Assembly: GCA_022780515.1 (NCBI GenBank) | Contig: JALEUV010000066.1 | Span: 1-64,000, forward strand | Source of the DNA: Anaerococcus sp. | GTDB lineage: Bacteria; Bacillota; Clostridia; Tissierellales; Peptoniphilaceae | Reading direction: 5' to 3' | Length of the DNA: 64,000 nt | Shown: in pieces, positions 19,617 through 28,561 of the stretch | Position numbering within the stretch: position 1 is the stretch's first letter | Layout: each line of letters opens with the position of its first letter | Made by a program: the position numbers and the translations under genes | Notes under the pieces: generated by a model | Databases searched by the model: none | The model's input: the letters and a program-made list of their open reading frames with translations, nothing else | What the model was told of the DNA's origin: nothing

Positions 19617-20342
19617 ATGAAATTTAGTACGATATCGAATATAGGTAAGCACCGAAAACTAAATGAAGATTACTATGGCAACCTTGAGAAGGGTGATCTA
19701 GATTTTTTCATCGTGGCTGACGGAATGGGAGGTCACTCTAATGGGGAAGTGGCAAGTAAACTTGCTAGCAAAATTTATATAGATTTTGCCCAAAATGAAG
19801 AGATAGATTCCTACGATTCTTATCTAGACTTCCAGGAGGAGGCTCTTAGAAGGGCTAATAAGGAAATTTATAACCTAGCAGCCTCTGAAGATGGCTTAAA
19901 GATGGGGACAACTGCGGTTTGCCTTATAATAGATAAGAAAGAAAAAAAGTACTATATAAGCCACCTGGGAGATTCTAGGATCTATATATTTAGAGATGGT
20001 GAAATTTTTTATAAGACTCGTGATCATAGTCTTTTAAATGACCTATTGGATTCAGGATCACTAACAGAAGATGAGGCAAAAAACTTTAAAAACAAATCTG
20101 CAATAACTAAGGCTGTAGGAATCGAAGAAGAGATTAGTCCTGAAAGTTGTCTTGTAGATATGAAGGAAAATGATAAGCTTCTAATATTTACAGACGGCTT
20201 GTCGAATGAACTAGATGATATGGAAATTAGGGCAATAGTGAATGAAAATACTGATGTATATGAGATTTCAACTAAGCTTATTAAACTTGCCCTAGATAAG
20301 GGTGGTCACGACAATATAACTGTGACTACTATTTTGATATGA
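19617..20342 (+). CDS. prpC: PP2C-family serine/threonine phosphatase
   Basis: NEDYYGNLE; FFIVADGMGGHSNGE; GGHDNITV. Confidence 0.95.
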   Translation: MKFSTISNIGKHRKLNEDYYGNLEKGDLDFFIVADGMGGHSNGEVASKLASKIYIDFAQNEEIDSYDSYLDFQEEALRRANKEIYNLAASEDGLKMGTTAVCLIIDKKEKKYYISHLGDSRIYIFRDGEIFYKTRDHSLLNDLLDSGSLTEDEAKNFKNKSAITKAVGIEEEISPESCLVDMKENDKLLIFTDGLSNELDDMEIRAIVNENTDVYEISTKLIKLALDKGGHDNITVTTILI

Positions 20343-20350
20343 GAGGGAAT

Positions 20351-22267
20351 ATGGAAAAGATAATTTTGGACAATAGGTACGAGATTATTGAACAAGTCGG
20401 CGTAGGAGGTATGGCCAATGTCTACAAGGCAAAAGATAGGCTTCTTGATAGGATTGTAGCCATCAAAGTATTGAAGGACCAATACGCTGAAGACGATGAG
20501 TTCTTAAAGAAGTTTAATAACGAAGCTCAATCAGCTGCCAAGTTAAACCATGTCAATATCGTTAATGTCTACGATATAGGAGAAGATATGGTATTAGGTC
20601 GCAAGCTTTATTACATTGTAATGGAATATGTGGAGGGGACTACCCTAAAGGATTTAATTGATAAGGAAGGTAGACTTTCTAATCATGATATCACTGATTA
20701 TTCCATCCAGATAGCACAGGCATTAAAATCAGCCCACGAGTCAGGCATTATCCACAGGGATATCAAACCTCAAAATATAATGATAGATAAGTATGGTCTT
20801 GCTAAGGTTACAGATTTTGGTATAGCAAGGGTTTCATCCAATGCGACCATTACATATACATCTTCTATCCTAGGGACTGTTCATTATATTTCGCCTGAAC
20901 AAGCCAAGGGAAAGATAGTAGATGAAAAGAGCGACCTCTACTCTCTTGGAGCTGTAATGTATGAGATGGCAACAGGTAGGGTTCCTTTTGATGCTGATAA
21001 TTCTGTTGGAATTGCAGTAATGCATATCCAAGATAAACCAAGAGATGCGAGGGAAATAAATCCATCCCTATCTGATAAATTAAATAGTATCATAATGAAG
21101 CTGTTAGAAAAGGATCCTTCAAATAGGTACCTTAGTGCCAAGGACTTAATAACTGCCTTAGAGGGAAATCTTGTAAGGGTAAATGAAACACCTCCTTCTG
21201 ATACAGCAAGGATTCCAATAAGGGTCATGGAAGATAAAAAAGAAGATACCGAGGCAATCTATGTTTCAGCTAGTGAGGATAGGGACGATAAGGAGAAGAA
21301 AAAGCCAATAAAGGTCTTGCCTATAGCCCTAGTAGCCCTTCTCTTAGTCTTACTAGTGGCTTTCTTACTAACAAGGCCTAATAAAGATAAGATTGAAGTT
21401 CCGACTGTTATAAACCTAAACCAAGATATGGCAGTTAGGGAGCTAGAAAAAAGAGGCTTCAAGGCTAATATATTAAGAACTGAAGAGAGTGATGAATATG
21501 ACAAAGGTAAAGTCATGAAGCAAGACCCTAATTCAAGTGTCTTGGTAGAACCTGGTACTACTGTAAACTTGGTAATTTCTGAGGGAAGGGAAGTAAATGT
21601 AGTCGACCTATCAGGTCTAAATATAAATAACGCTGAGGAGGCCCTAAAAGAAATAGGACTTTCAATAGGTAGAACAACTACAGAATATTCTGATACTGTA
21701 GAAAAAGATATGATAATTAGGCAAGACCCTAAGCCAGACTCTAAGGTTCAAACAGGAACAAAAGTCGATATTGTAATATCTTCAGGACCAGAAGAAAAGA
21801 TAGAAAATACCACTGTTCCTAACTTAGTTGGGGTCGAAGAAAATACTGCCTACGACCTAATTAACCAATTTGGCTTGTCAATTAGAAATGTTGAGTACAA
21901 GGAGAGCGAAGAATATGAAGAGGGCCTTGTAATTAGCCAATCAATATCAGAAGGTACGGAAGTCGCTATGGGATCAGCAATAGACCTAGTAGTATCTACA
22001 GGCAAAAAAGAAGAAGAAAAGGAAGAAAATCAAGTCAAGAACGTAGATTTGAGACTAACAATCAATACTGAAAATGACACATTTAATGTCAAGATTTACA
22101 AACTAGATGAAAATAAAGCTAGGACAGATTTGATGTACAATGAAGATAAATCAAAGGAAGATTTAACAGAAGAGGGAATATTAAACCTTAACTTCAAGGC
22201 AATCCTAAATACAAACTTTGAAGTAGTAGTAGATGATGAGTCTTATGGAGTGTATACAGTAAATTGA
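20351..22267 (+). CDS. prkC: Ser/Thr protein kinase with three PASTA domains (start refined from 20339)
   Basis: MEKIILDNRYEIIEQVGVGGMANVYKAKD; HRDIKPQNIM; TM; three PASTA repeats; extra C-terminal domain. Confidence 0.96.
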   Translation: MEKIILDNRYEIIEQVGVGGMANVYKAKDRLLDRIVAIKVLKDQYAEDDEFLKKFNNEAQSAAKLNHVNIVNVYDIGEDMVLGRKLYYIVMEYVEGTTLKDLIDKEGRLSNHDITDYSIQIAQALKSAHESGIIHRDIKPQNIMIDKYGLAKVTDFGIARVSSNATITYTSSILGTVHYISPEQAKGKIVDEKSDLYSLGAVMYEMATGRVPFDADNSVGIAVMHIQDKPRDAREINPSLSDKLNSIIMKLLEKDPSNRYLSAKDLITALEGNLVRVNETPPSDTARIPIRVMEDKKEDTEAIYVSASEDRDDKEKKKPIKVLPIALVALLLVLLVAFLLTRPNKDKIEVPTVINLNQDMAVRELEKRGFKANILRTEESDEYDKGKVMKQDPNSSVLVEPGTTVNLVISEGREVNVVDLSGLNINNAEEALKEIGLSIGRTTTEYSDTVEKDMIIRQDPKPDSKVQTGTKVDIVISSGPEEKIENTTVPNLVGVEENTAYDLINQFGLSIRNVEYKESEEYEEGLVISQSISEGTEVAMGSAIDLVVSTGKKEEEKEENQVKNVDLRLTINTENDTFNVKIYKLDENKARTDLMYNEDKSKEDLTEEGILNLNFKAILNTNFEVVVDDESYGVYTVN

Positions 22268-23136
22268 AAACAGGGAAAATTATAAAAACACAAAAAGACA
22301 TATACTATTTAGATGTAGATGGTCAGACCTACCTATGTAAGGCTAGGGGTAACTTTAGAGTTAAGGGAGTTAAGCCCCTAGTAGGAGATAGGGCGGAGAT
22401 TGAAGTAACTGGAGATAGGGAAGGCTATATCAAAAATATAATTGATAGGAAAAATGAAATCAAAAGACCTAATATAGCAAATGTCGACCAACTTTTGTTA
22501 TTTGTTACAATCAAAAATCCTCCCCTTAACCTCCTAAGACTTGATAAGTACTTATCAATGTGCGAATTTATAGATATAGATGTTGTAATCATCTTATCTA
22601 AGTCAGACCTTGCAAGTGAAAAAGAAATCGAAGAATTTAGGGAGATTTATCAAAATATTCCCTATGAGCTTTTAGTTTTAGATAATTATAATTCTTTCCC
22701 CAAGGATAGGATTTTAGCGATACTTAATGGAAAAACCTCGGCCTTATCTGGAGCATCAGGGGTTGGTAAGTCTACTTTTCTAAATAACTTGGTAGATGAA
22801 GATATAGAAATCGGATCAATTTCTGAAAAGCTTAAGAGGGGCAAGAATACCACAAGGCATACCGAAATTTTTAAGGTGAATGAGGACTCCTATATTTTTG
22901 ATACACCAGGCTTTGATTCCTTTGATATAGACTTTATAGAAGACGAGGCTGATCTAAAATACACCTTTAAGGAATTTGACAATTCATCCTGTAAGTTTAA
23001 TAATTGCAACCATATAAATGAACCCCAATGTAAGGTCAAGGAAGAATTAGACCAAGGCCTTATTGCAGGGTCAAGGTATGAGAACTACTTGTCCTTATTT
23101 AATGATATAAAAAAAAGGAGAGAAAACAAATGGTAG
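22264..23136 (+). CDS. rsgA: ribosome small subunit-dependent GTPase RsgA
   Basis: TTG start; GASGVGKSTFLNNL; circularly permuted GTPase; C-term Zn motif CKFNNCNHINEPQCKV. Confidence 0.95.
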   Translation: MKTGKIIKTQKDIYYLDVDGQTYLCKARGNFRVKGVKPLVGDRAEIEVTGDREGYIKNIIDRKNEIKRPNIANVDQLLLFVTIKNPPLNLLRLDKYLSMCEFIDIDVVIILSKSDLASEKEIEEFREIYQNIPYELLVLDNYNSFPKDRILAILNGKTSALSGASGVGKSTFLNNLVDEDIEIGSISEKLKRGKNTTRHTEIFKVNEDSYIFDTPGFDSFDIDFIEDEADLKYTFKEFDNSSCKFNNCNHINEPQCKVKEELDQGLIAGSRYENYLSLFNDIKKRRENKW

Positions 23137-23786
23137 AACTTAGTCCATCAATTTTATCTTGTAACTTTTCAAGACTCCAAGAAGACTTGGACCAAACCAA
23201 AAATACCAGGATAAAAATGCTCCATATAGATGTAATGGATGGCTTATTTGTCCCAAATATTTCCTTTGGTTTTAAGATAATTAGTGATATTAGGGATGAT
23301 AACGACTTATTTTTTGATACCCATCTTATGATTGAAAGACCGGAGAGGTACATAGAAGATTTTAAAAAAGCTGGATCTGACAGGATAACTTTCCATTACG
23401 AGGCTACTGATGATGTTAAGAAGGTTATTGACCTAATAAGGCAAAATAATATGGAAGTTGGCTTAACCCTAAAGCCAAAAACAGATCCAAGCCTTCTCTT
23501 GCCATATTTAAAGGATATAGACTTAATATTGGTTATGAGTGTAGAGCCAGGTTTTGGTGGACAGACCTTTATGGAAGATTCTATCGAGAGGATTAGATTC
23601 TTTAGGAAATATATTGATGATAGTAACCTAGTTACTAAAATCCAAGTAGATGGGGGCATAAAGACCACTAATGTCAAAAAAGTAATATATGCTGGATGTG
23701 ATGAAATAGTTTCAGGTTCTGATATCTTTGCTAAGGATGATATAAGGGGTCAAATCAAAAAATACTACGAAATTTTTGAAAGTTAA
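23130..23786 (+). CDS. rpe: ribulose-phosphate 3-epimerase
   Basis: LSPSILSCNFSRL; DVMDGLFVPNIS; VMSVEPGFGGQTF; QVDGGIK. Confidence 0.97.
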   Translation: MVELSPSILSCNFSRLQEDLDQTKNTRIKMLHIDVMDGLFVPNISFGFKIISDIRDDNDLFFDTHLMIERPERYIEDFKKAGSDRITFHYEATDDVKKVIDLIRQNNMEVGLTLKPKTDPSLLLPYLKDIDLILVMSVEPGFGGQTFMEDSIERIRFFRKYIDDSNLVTKIQVDGGIKTTNVKKVIYAGCDEIVSGSDIFAKDDIRGQIKKYYEIFES

Positions 23787-23791
23787 AAAAA

Positions 23792-23821
23792 GACGAGGCT
23801 TAGTAGAGGGCCTCGTTTTTT
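23792..23821 (+). terminator. Rho-independent terminator after rpe
   Basis: acgaggc ... gcctcgt stem followed by T-run. Confidence 0.8.
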
Positions 23822-23896
23822 GGAGCTAGAAACAGGACTTGAACCTGCAACCTACGGTTTACGATACCGGTGCTCTACCAATTGAGCTATTCTAGC
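23821..23896 (-). tRNA. tRNA-Thr (anticodon CGT), 3' CCA encoded
   Basis: Reverse complement GCTAGAATAGCTCAATTGGTAGAGCACCGGTATCGTAAACCGTAGGTTGCAGGTTCAAGTCCTGTTTCTAGCTCCA folds as a cloverleaf; anticodon loop ATCGTAA. Confidence 0.92.
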
Positions 23897-23907
23897 AGGT
23901 ATTAATT

Positions 23908-23919
23908 ATTATACCATAA
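23908..23919 (-). promoter_or_regulatory. extended -10 promoter element for tRNA-Thr
   Basis: Minus-strand TTATGGTATAAT; predicted start about 5 nt before the tRNA 5' end. Confidence 0.55.
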
Positions 23920-23947
23920 TTTTATCTTTTCCTTAAATTTTATTATG

Positions 23948-23956
23948 TGTTATAAT
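23948..23956 (+). promoter_or_regulatory. extended -10 element (TGTTATAAT) upstream of ppx
   Basis: TGn-TATAAT; weak -35. Confidence 0.4.
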
Positions 23957-24076
23957 TATTATAATGATTTATATTTACCTTGCCCTATAAAATTTGTATT
24001 GAATTTCTAGGGAGGATTAATATTATCTTACATAGATTTTACAATCATAATTTATAATTTATGAAGGAGTTATTAA

Positions 24077-24982
24077 ATGATTTATTCAGTTATAGATATT
24101 GGTTCAAATACCATAAGGCTATCTGTTTTTAAAGTTAAGGGAGAAGGTGTAATTAACTTATTTAGTGAAAAGGAACAAGCTTCCCTAAGGTCTTACTTTA
24201 AGGATGGAATACTAAGTGAGAAGGGGATTAATAAGCTTATCGAAGTTTTGAAAATCTTTAAGAGTGTCATTGATAATTTTGATGAGATAGACAAGGTCTA
24301 CCCTTTTGCAACTGCAACTATAAGAAATTCTTCTAATAGAAATGAAATCCTCAAGAAGGTTAAGGATGAAGTAGGCTTTGATATTGAAATCCTATCTGGT
24401 GAGGAAGAAGCCAAGCTTGCTTTTATAGGAGCTAGCTCTTCTATAGATGTAAGTCGTGGAGTATTGACTGATATAGGCGGTGGTTCTAGCGAAGTTGTTA
24501 TAATTGATCATAGCAAGGTTATTAAATCTACATCTCTTGATATAGGTTCTTTATCAGCCTTTAACGATTATGTAAAGGGACTTCTAGTAAGTAAAGATGA
24601 AAAAAAAGATATAGATGAAGAGGTAAAAAAAGAACTGGCTGATAATAATATGTACAAGGAAGACCATGATATATTAGCTGCTGTAGGTGGCTCTGCGAGA
24701 GCTACTCTTAAGCTATACAACAACCAATATGACTTGTCACCTTCAAACTACGAGATGGAAGCTTCAAAGCTAAATGACCTAATAAAAGACACCCTAGCTA
24801 TGGAAGATAGGAACACCCTGGATCTAATCCTTAAAGTTAAGCCTGACAGGATTCATACCCTAGTACCTGGTATGATAATATTAAATAGGATAGCAAAATA
24901 TTTCTCCTGCAAAATAATCAACGTAAGTCAAACAGGAGTTAGGGAAGGATATATCTATAATAAGGCTCTAAAAGTAAAATAA
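24077..24982 (+). CDS. ppx: Ppx/GppA family exopolyphosphatase
   Basis: SVIDIGSNTIRLSVF; DIGGGSSEVVI; adjacent to ppk. Confidence 0.94.
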   Translation: MIYSVIDIGSNTIRLSVFKVKGEGVINLFSEKEQASLRSYFKDGILSEKGINKLIEVLKIFKSVIDNFDEIDKVYPFATATIRNSSNRNEILKKVKDEVGFDIEILSGEEEAKLAFIGASSSIDVSRGVLTDIGGGSSEVVIIDHSKVIKSTSLDIGSLSAFNDYVKGLLVSKDEKKDIDEEVKKELADNNMYKEDHDILAAVGGSARATLKLYNNQYDLSPSNYEMEASKLNDLIKDTLAMEDRNTLDLILKVKPDRIHTLVPGMIILNRIAKYFSCKIINVSQTGVREGYIYNKALKVK

Positions 24983-24995
24983 GAAAGGATTTACA

Positions 24996-27212
24996 ATGGA
25001 CATATCTTTTACTCAAAATAGAGAGTTATCTTGGCTAAAATTTAATGAGAGAGTTTTAGATGAGGCAAGCGATAAGAACGTAAGACTCTTTGAAAGGTTA
25101 AAATTTTATTCAATATTTGATTCTAACTTGGAAGAATTCTTTATGGTAAGGGTAGGATCATTGACAGATCTTAGTAACCTAAAGAAGAAGGCTGTTGATA
25201 ATAAGTCTGGCATGACACCTGAAGTTCAATTAGATGAGATAATGAAAAGATCCATTCCACTATTTGTAAAAAAGGATAAAGTATTTGATGATATTGTAGA
25301 AGACCTCAAAAAAGAAGGATTTTACTTCAACAAGGTAAGAGACTTGGAAGATAAGGAAAAGGAATATTTGGGATATTATTTTGATAGTAAGATAGAACCC
25401 CTCCTCAATTTCCAAATAGTTGATACTGTTAGACCTTTTCCACGCCTACCTAACTTGTCATTGAGCGTCATTTTTAAATTAAAAAAGGATTCTAAGAATA
25501 AGAAAAAGGATAAGGGAGAGGATTTTGCCCTTGGTCTAATCTTTGTTCCGGATAAAATTCAAAGATATATCAAAATATCTGATAAGACTGTAGTTCTTAT
25601 CGAGGATATTATAAAAGAATTTGGTGCTAAGGTCTTTGACCAATATGAACCAGTAAGCAAGTATGTAATGACCCTCACTAGGAATACCGATATCAAATAC
25701 AATGATGATGACTTCGATGTTGAAACAGACTTTAGATCCTATATGAGTAAAATGTTAAAGAAGAGAAAGAGACTTCAACCAGTAAAACTTGAAGTTGACG
25801 TGGAGCTTGATAGTGATATTAAGGAATTTTTGAAAGAAAAACTACCATTAAAAGAAGAAAATATCTTCGTAACAACATCTCCACAAAGGGCAGGATTTAT
25901 CTATGACCTAATAGATGATATGCCAGAAGATATGAAGGAAAAACACCTGAATCCTCCTTTTGAACCACAAAAGTCACCAATGGTAGTAGAAGATAGGCCA
26001 ATGACTGATCAAATAGAAAATGGAGACATACTCCTTTCTTATCCTTACGAGTCAATGGATCCATTAATAGATTTACTTAATGAAGCAGCAGAAGATGACA
26101 GTGTAGTATCAATCAAGATTACCCTATATAGGATAGCCAAGGATAGTAAGGTTGCCAAGGCCCTAATTAAGGCTGCAGAAAATGGTAAGGAAGTCTTTGT
26201 CCTAATGGAGCTAAGAGCGAGATTTGATGAGGATAACAATATAATCTGGTCATCTAGACTTGAAGATGCGGGCTGTAAGATTGTTTACGGCTTCGATAAC
26301 TACAAGTGCCACGCCAAGGTTCTCTTGATAACTAGGGTTAAGGATGATAAGATTTCATACATTACCCAAGTAGCAACAGGAAACTACAACGAAAAAACAG
26401 CCAAACAATACACAGACTTCTCCTTTATGACATCTAATGTAGAAATTGGAACGGATGCTAAGGAGCTATTTGATAATATCATGATAGGCAACCTAGAAGG
26501 TAACTTCAAGCACCTCTTGGTAAGTCCTAAGTCCATGCAAGAAGGACTTGATAGGCTAATAGATGAGCAAATTGAAAGGCAAAAAGAAAGTGGAGATGGC
26601 TATATAAGGCTAAAAATGAATTCCATATCTGATAGGGAACTAATCGATAAACTTTCTGAAGCAAGCCAGGCTGGAGTAAAAATTGTCATGATGGTAAGAG
26701 GTATAACATGTATCCTTCCTGGAATCGAGGGTAAGACTGACAATATCGAAATCTATCAAATAGTTGGTAGGTTTTTGGAACATCATAGGGTTTACCAATT
26801 CGGTAGGGGAATTGATGCCAAAGTTTACCTATCATCAGCAGACTTTATGACTAGAAATATTAGAAATAGGATGGAAGTAGCCGTTCCTATCTATAATGAA
26901 GACATCAAGCTAAGGATTATGAAATTCTTAGATATAATGTTCGCTGATGATGTTAAAATTAGAAAGCTCAACAGTGATGGAACATATTCAAAGGTTGAAA
27001 ACAAGACTAATTCCATAGCCCATGAGATCTTGATAGATAATGCCAAGAAAAGAGCTGAAAACAAGGTAAGAGAGGAAAAAACTTCTCACGCTATCACTAA
27101 GGATGTAGAACTTGAAGATAGCAAAAATCTAAAGACCAAAAAAGCAGCAAGAACCACACCTCCAAAGAAAAAATCATTTATAGATAAGATTAAAGAATTT
27201 TTTGGATTGTAA
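24996..27212 (+). CDS. ppk1: polyphosphate kinase 1
   Basis: NRELSWLKFNERVLDEA; LMELRARFDEDNNI; VGRFLEHHRVYQFG. Confidence 0.97.
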   Translation: MDISFTQNRELSWLKFNERVLDEASDKNVRLFERLKFYSIFDSNLEEFFMVRVGSLTDLSNLKKKAVDNKSGMTPEVQLDEIMKRSIPLFVKKDKVFDDIVEDLKKEGFYFNKVRDLEDKEKEYLGYYFDSKIEPLLNFQIVDTVRPFPRLPNLSLSVIFKLKKDSKNKKKDKGEDFALGLIFVPDKIQRYIKISDKTVVLIEDIIKEFGAKVFDQYEPVSKYVMTLTRNTDIKYNDDDFDVETDFRSYMSKMLKKRKRLQPVKLEVDVELDSDIKEFLKEKLPLKEENIFVTTSPQRAGFIYDLIDDMPEDMKEKHLNPPFEPQKSPMVVEDRPMTDQIENGDILLSYPYESMDPLIDLLNEAAEDDSVVSIKITLYRIAKDSKVAKALIKAAENGKEVFVLMELRARFDEDNNIIWSSRLEDAGCKIVYGFDNYKCHAKVLLITRVKDDKISYITQVATGNYNEKTAKQYTDFSFMTSNVEIGTDAKELFDNIMIGNLEGNFKHLLVSPKSMQEGLDRLIDEQIERQKESGDGYIRLKMNSISDRELIDKLSEASQAGVKIVMMVRGITCILPGIEGKTDNIEIYQIVGRFLEHHRVYQFGRGIDAKVYLSSADFMTRNIRNRMEVAVPIYNEDIKLRIMKFLDIMFADDVKIRKLNSDGTYSKVENKTNSIAHEILIDNAKKRAENKVREEKTSHAITKDVELEDSKNLKTKKAARTTPPKKKSFIDKIKEFFGL

Positions 27213-27350
27213 GAGTTTGTGGCCGGCCGGATAAGTCCGATAAGTTTTTTTATTAATCATAATAATTGCGGTTAGCTTTATAAGACGTACTATTAACTAT
27301 ATAGGTATTTTTATTTGTTAATTTGATATACTTATAACTATGGAGCTATT

Positions 27351-28505
27351 ATGAATGTTTCTTATTTTATAAATTACATAGGCAATTTAATAACTTATAA
27401 TAAGGACTTATGGATACCTATAACTTTTATCCTAGGGATCCTTGTGTTTTTTATAATATCTAGGGCTTTTAGGAAGAGTGGGATATTTTTTCTTGCTGGT
27501 GTATTTGGTATAGACCAGTTAATTAAATTCTTGCCTTATGATATTTACGGCTTTTATCCTGAAGTTAAAAGTACAATAAATATTTTGTATATTCTAGGCT
27601 TTGCCATTTTTATTTTTAAGAGCCTTAAGATTCTATCTAACTTGTCTTATTCTAAGCATAGGCATAGGTCTGGAAACAAGGCCAAGGGATTTTTATCCTA
27701 TACAGGCTCCCTGCCATTTATTATTATGTTTATAATTAATATTGTAGATATAAATAACCTTATGCCAGGAGATCTTAAGAAATTCCTGACCTCGCTTGCC
27801 TTTTTGTATATGCTCTTTAGGAGCTTCTTATCAGCTTATAGGTACCTGGATAAGAAAGATATACCTTTGGTAAGGGATAAGATGAACTTTGATGATATTG
27901 ATGAATACCTCAGGGAAGACAAAAAGGAAGTAAGCGATAAGAATAAGGGTAGGAGAATCAAAAAGACTCTTGACGATGATATAAAAATTTATAGGGGCTT
28001 GGATAAGAATGATTTAACTGTGCCTATATCTGATGTCAACGATGCCCAAACTAAGATCTATAAGATCGATGAGAGGATAGAAAAACTTGAGAAGGAATAT
28101 TCACTAGTTGATATAATCGACCTTGTTACGGCTGAGGATGCAGATAATTCTATCACCCTAAGACTAAGCGAGCTAAGCACTGGAGAAACTAGTTCATATA
28201 CTACTACTAATGCTAAGTTTAAGATGGTCGAAGAGAGAGAATACAAGGTAGACTTGGAATTTAGGCACAATAACGAGTATGACTATGGAAGGTTTATAGA
28301 TATTCTGATTAAGTATTCTAAAAACAAGGAGTCTTATAAGTTTGAGCTAATAGTCGCCCCAAAATCCTTGCCTAATAGCAAGATTGTTTTTTATGATCCA
28401 TCAAATATATTTGATATGGAAGAAGACCAATATCAAAATATCGGTGGCAGGATTATTTCTATGAATTTTCCAAAATACAAGATTAATTTTATTACAGGTA
28501 ACTAA
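27351..28505 (+). CDS. uncharacterised multi-TM membrane protein with cytosolic C-terminal domain
   Basis: Open 384 aa frame; several N-terminal hydrophobic helices; soluble C-terminal half; no family recognised. Confidence 0.75.
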   Translation: MNVSYFINYIGNLITYNKDLWIPITFILGILVFFIISRAFRKSGIFFLAGVFGIDQLIKFLPYDIYGFYPEVKSTINILYILGFAIFIFKSLKILSNLSYSKHRHRSGNKAKGFLSYTGSLPFIIMFIINIVDINNLMPGDLKKFLTSLAFLYMLFRSFLSAYRYLDKKDIPLVRDKMNFDDIDEYLREDKKEVSDKNKGRRIKKTLDDDIKIYRGLDKNDLTVPISDVNDAQTKIYKIDERIEKLEKEYSLVDIIDLVTAEDADNSITLRLSELSTGETSSYTTTNAKFKMVEEREYKVDLEFRHNNEYDYGRFIDILIKYSKNKESYKFELIVAPKSLPNSKIVFYDPSNIFDMEEDQYQNIGGRIISMNFPKYKINFITGN

Positions 28506-28561
28506 GATTAAGTTTAAGATGGGCTAAGGACCTATCTTTTACTTTTTAAAGGAAATTATTA

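Noticed and set aside
24010-24055. Possible short leader peptide with ATT start (IILHRFYNHNL) before ppx
   Set aside because: GGGAGGA is SD-like but the ORF is very short and no codon-run or hairpin pair supports attenuation
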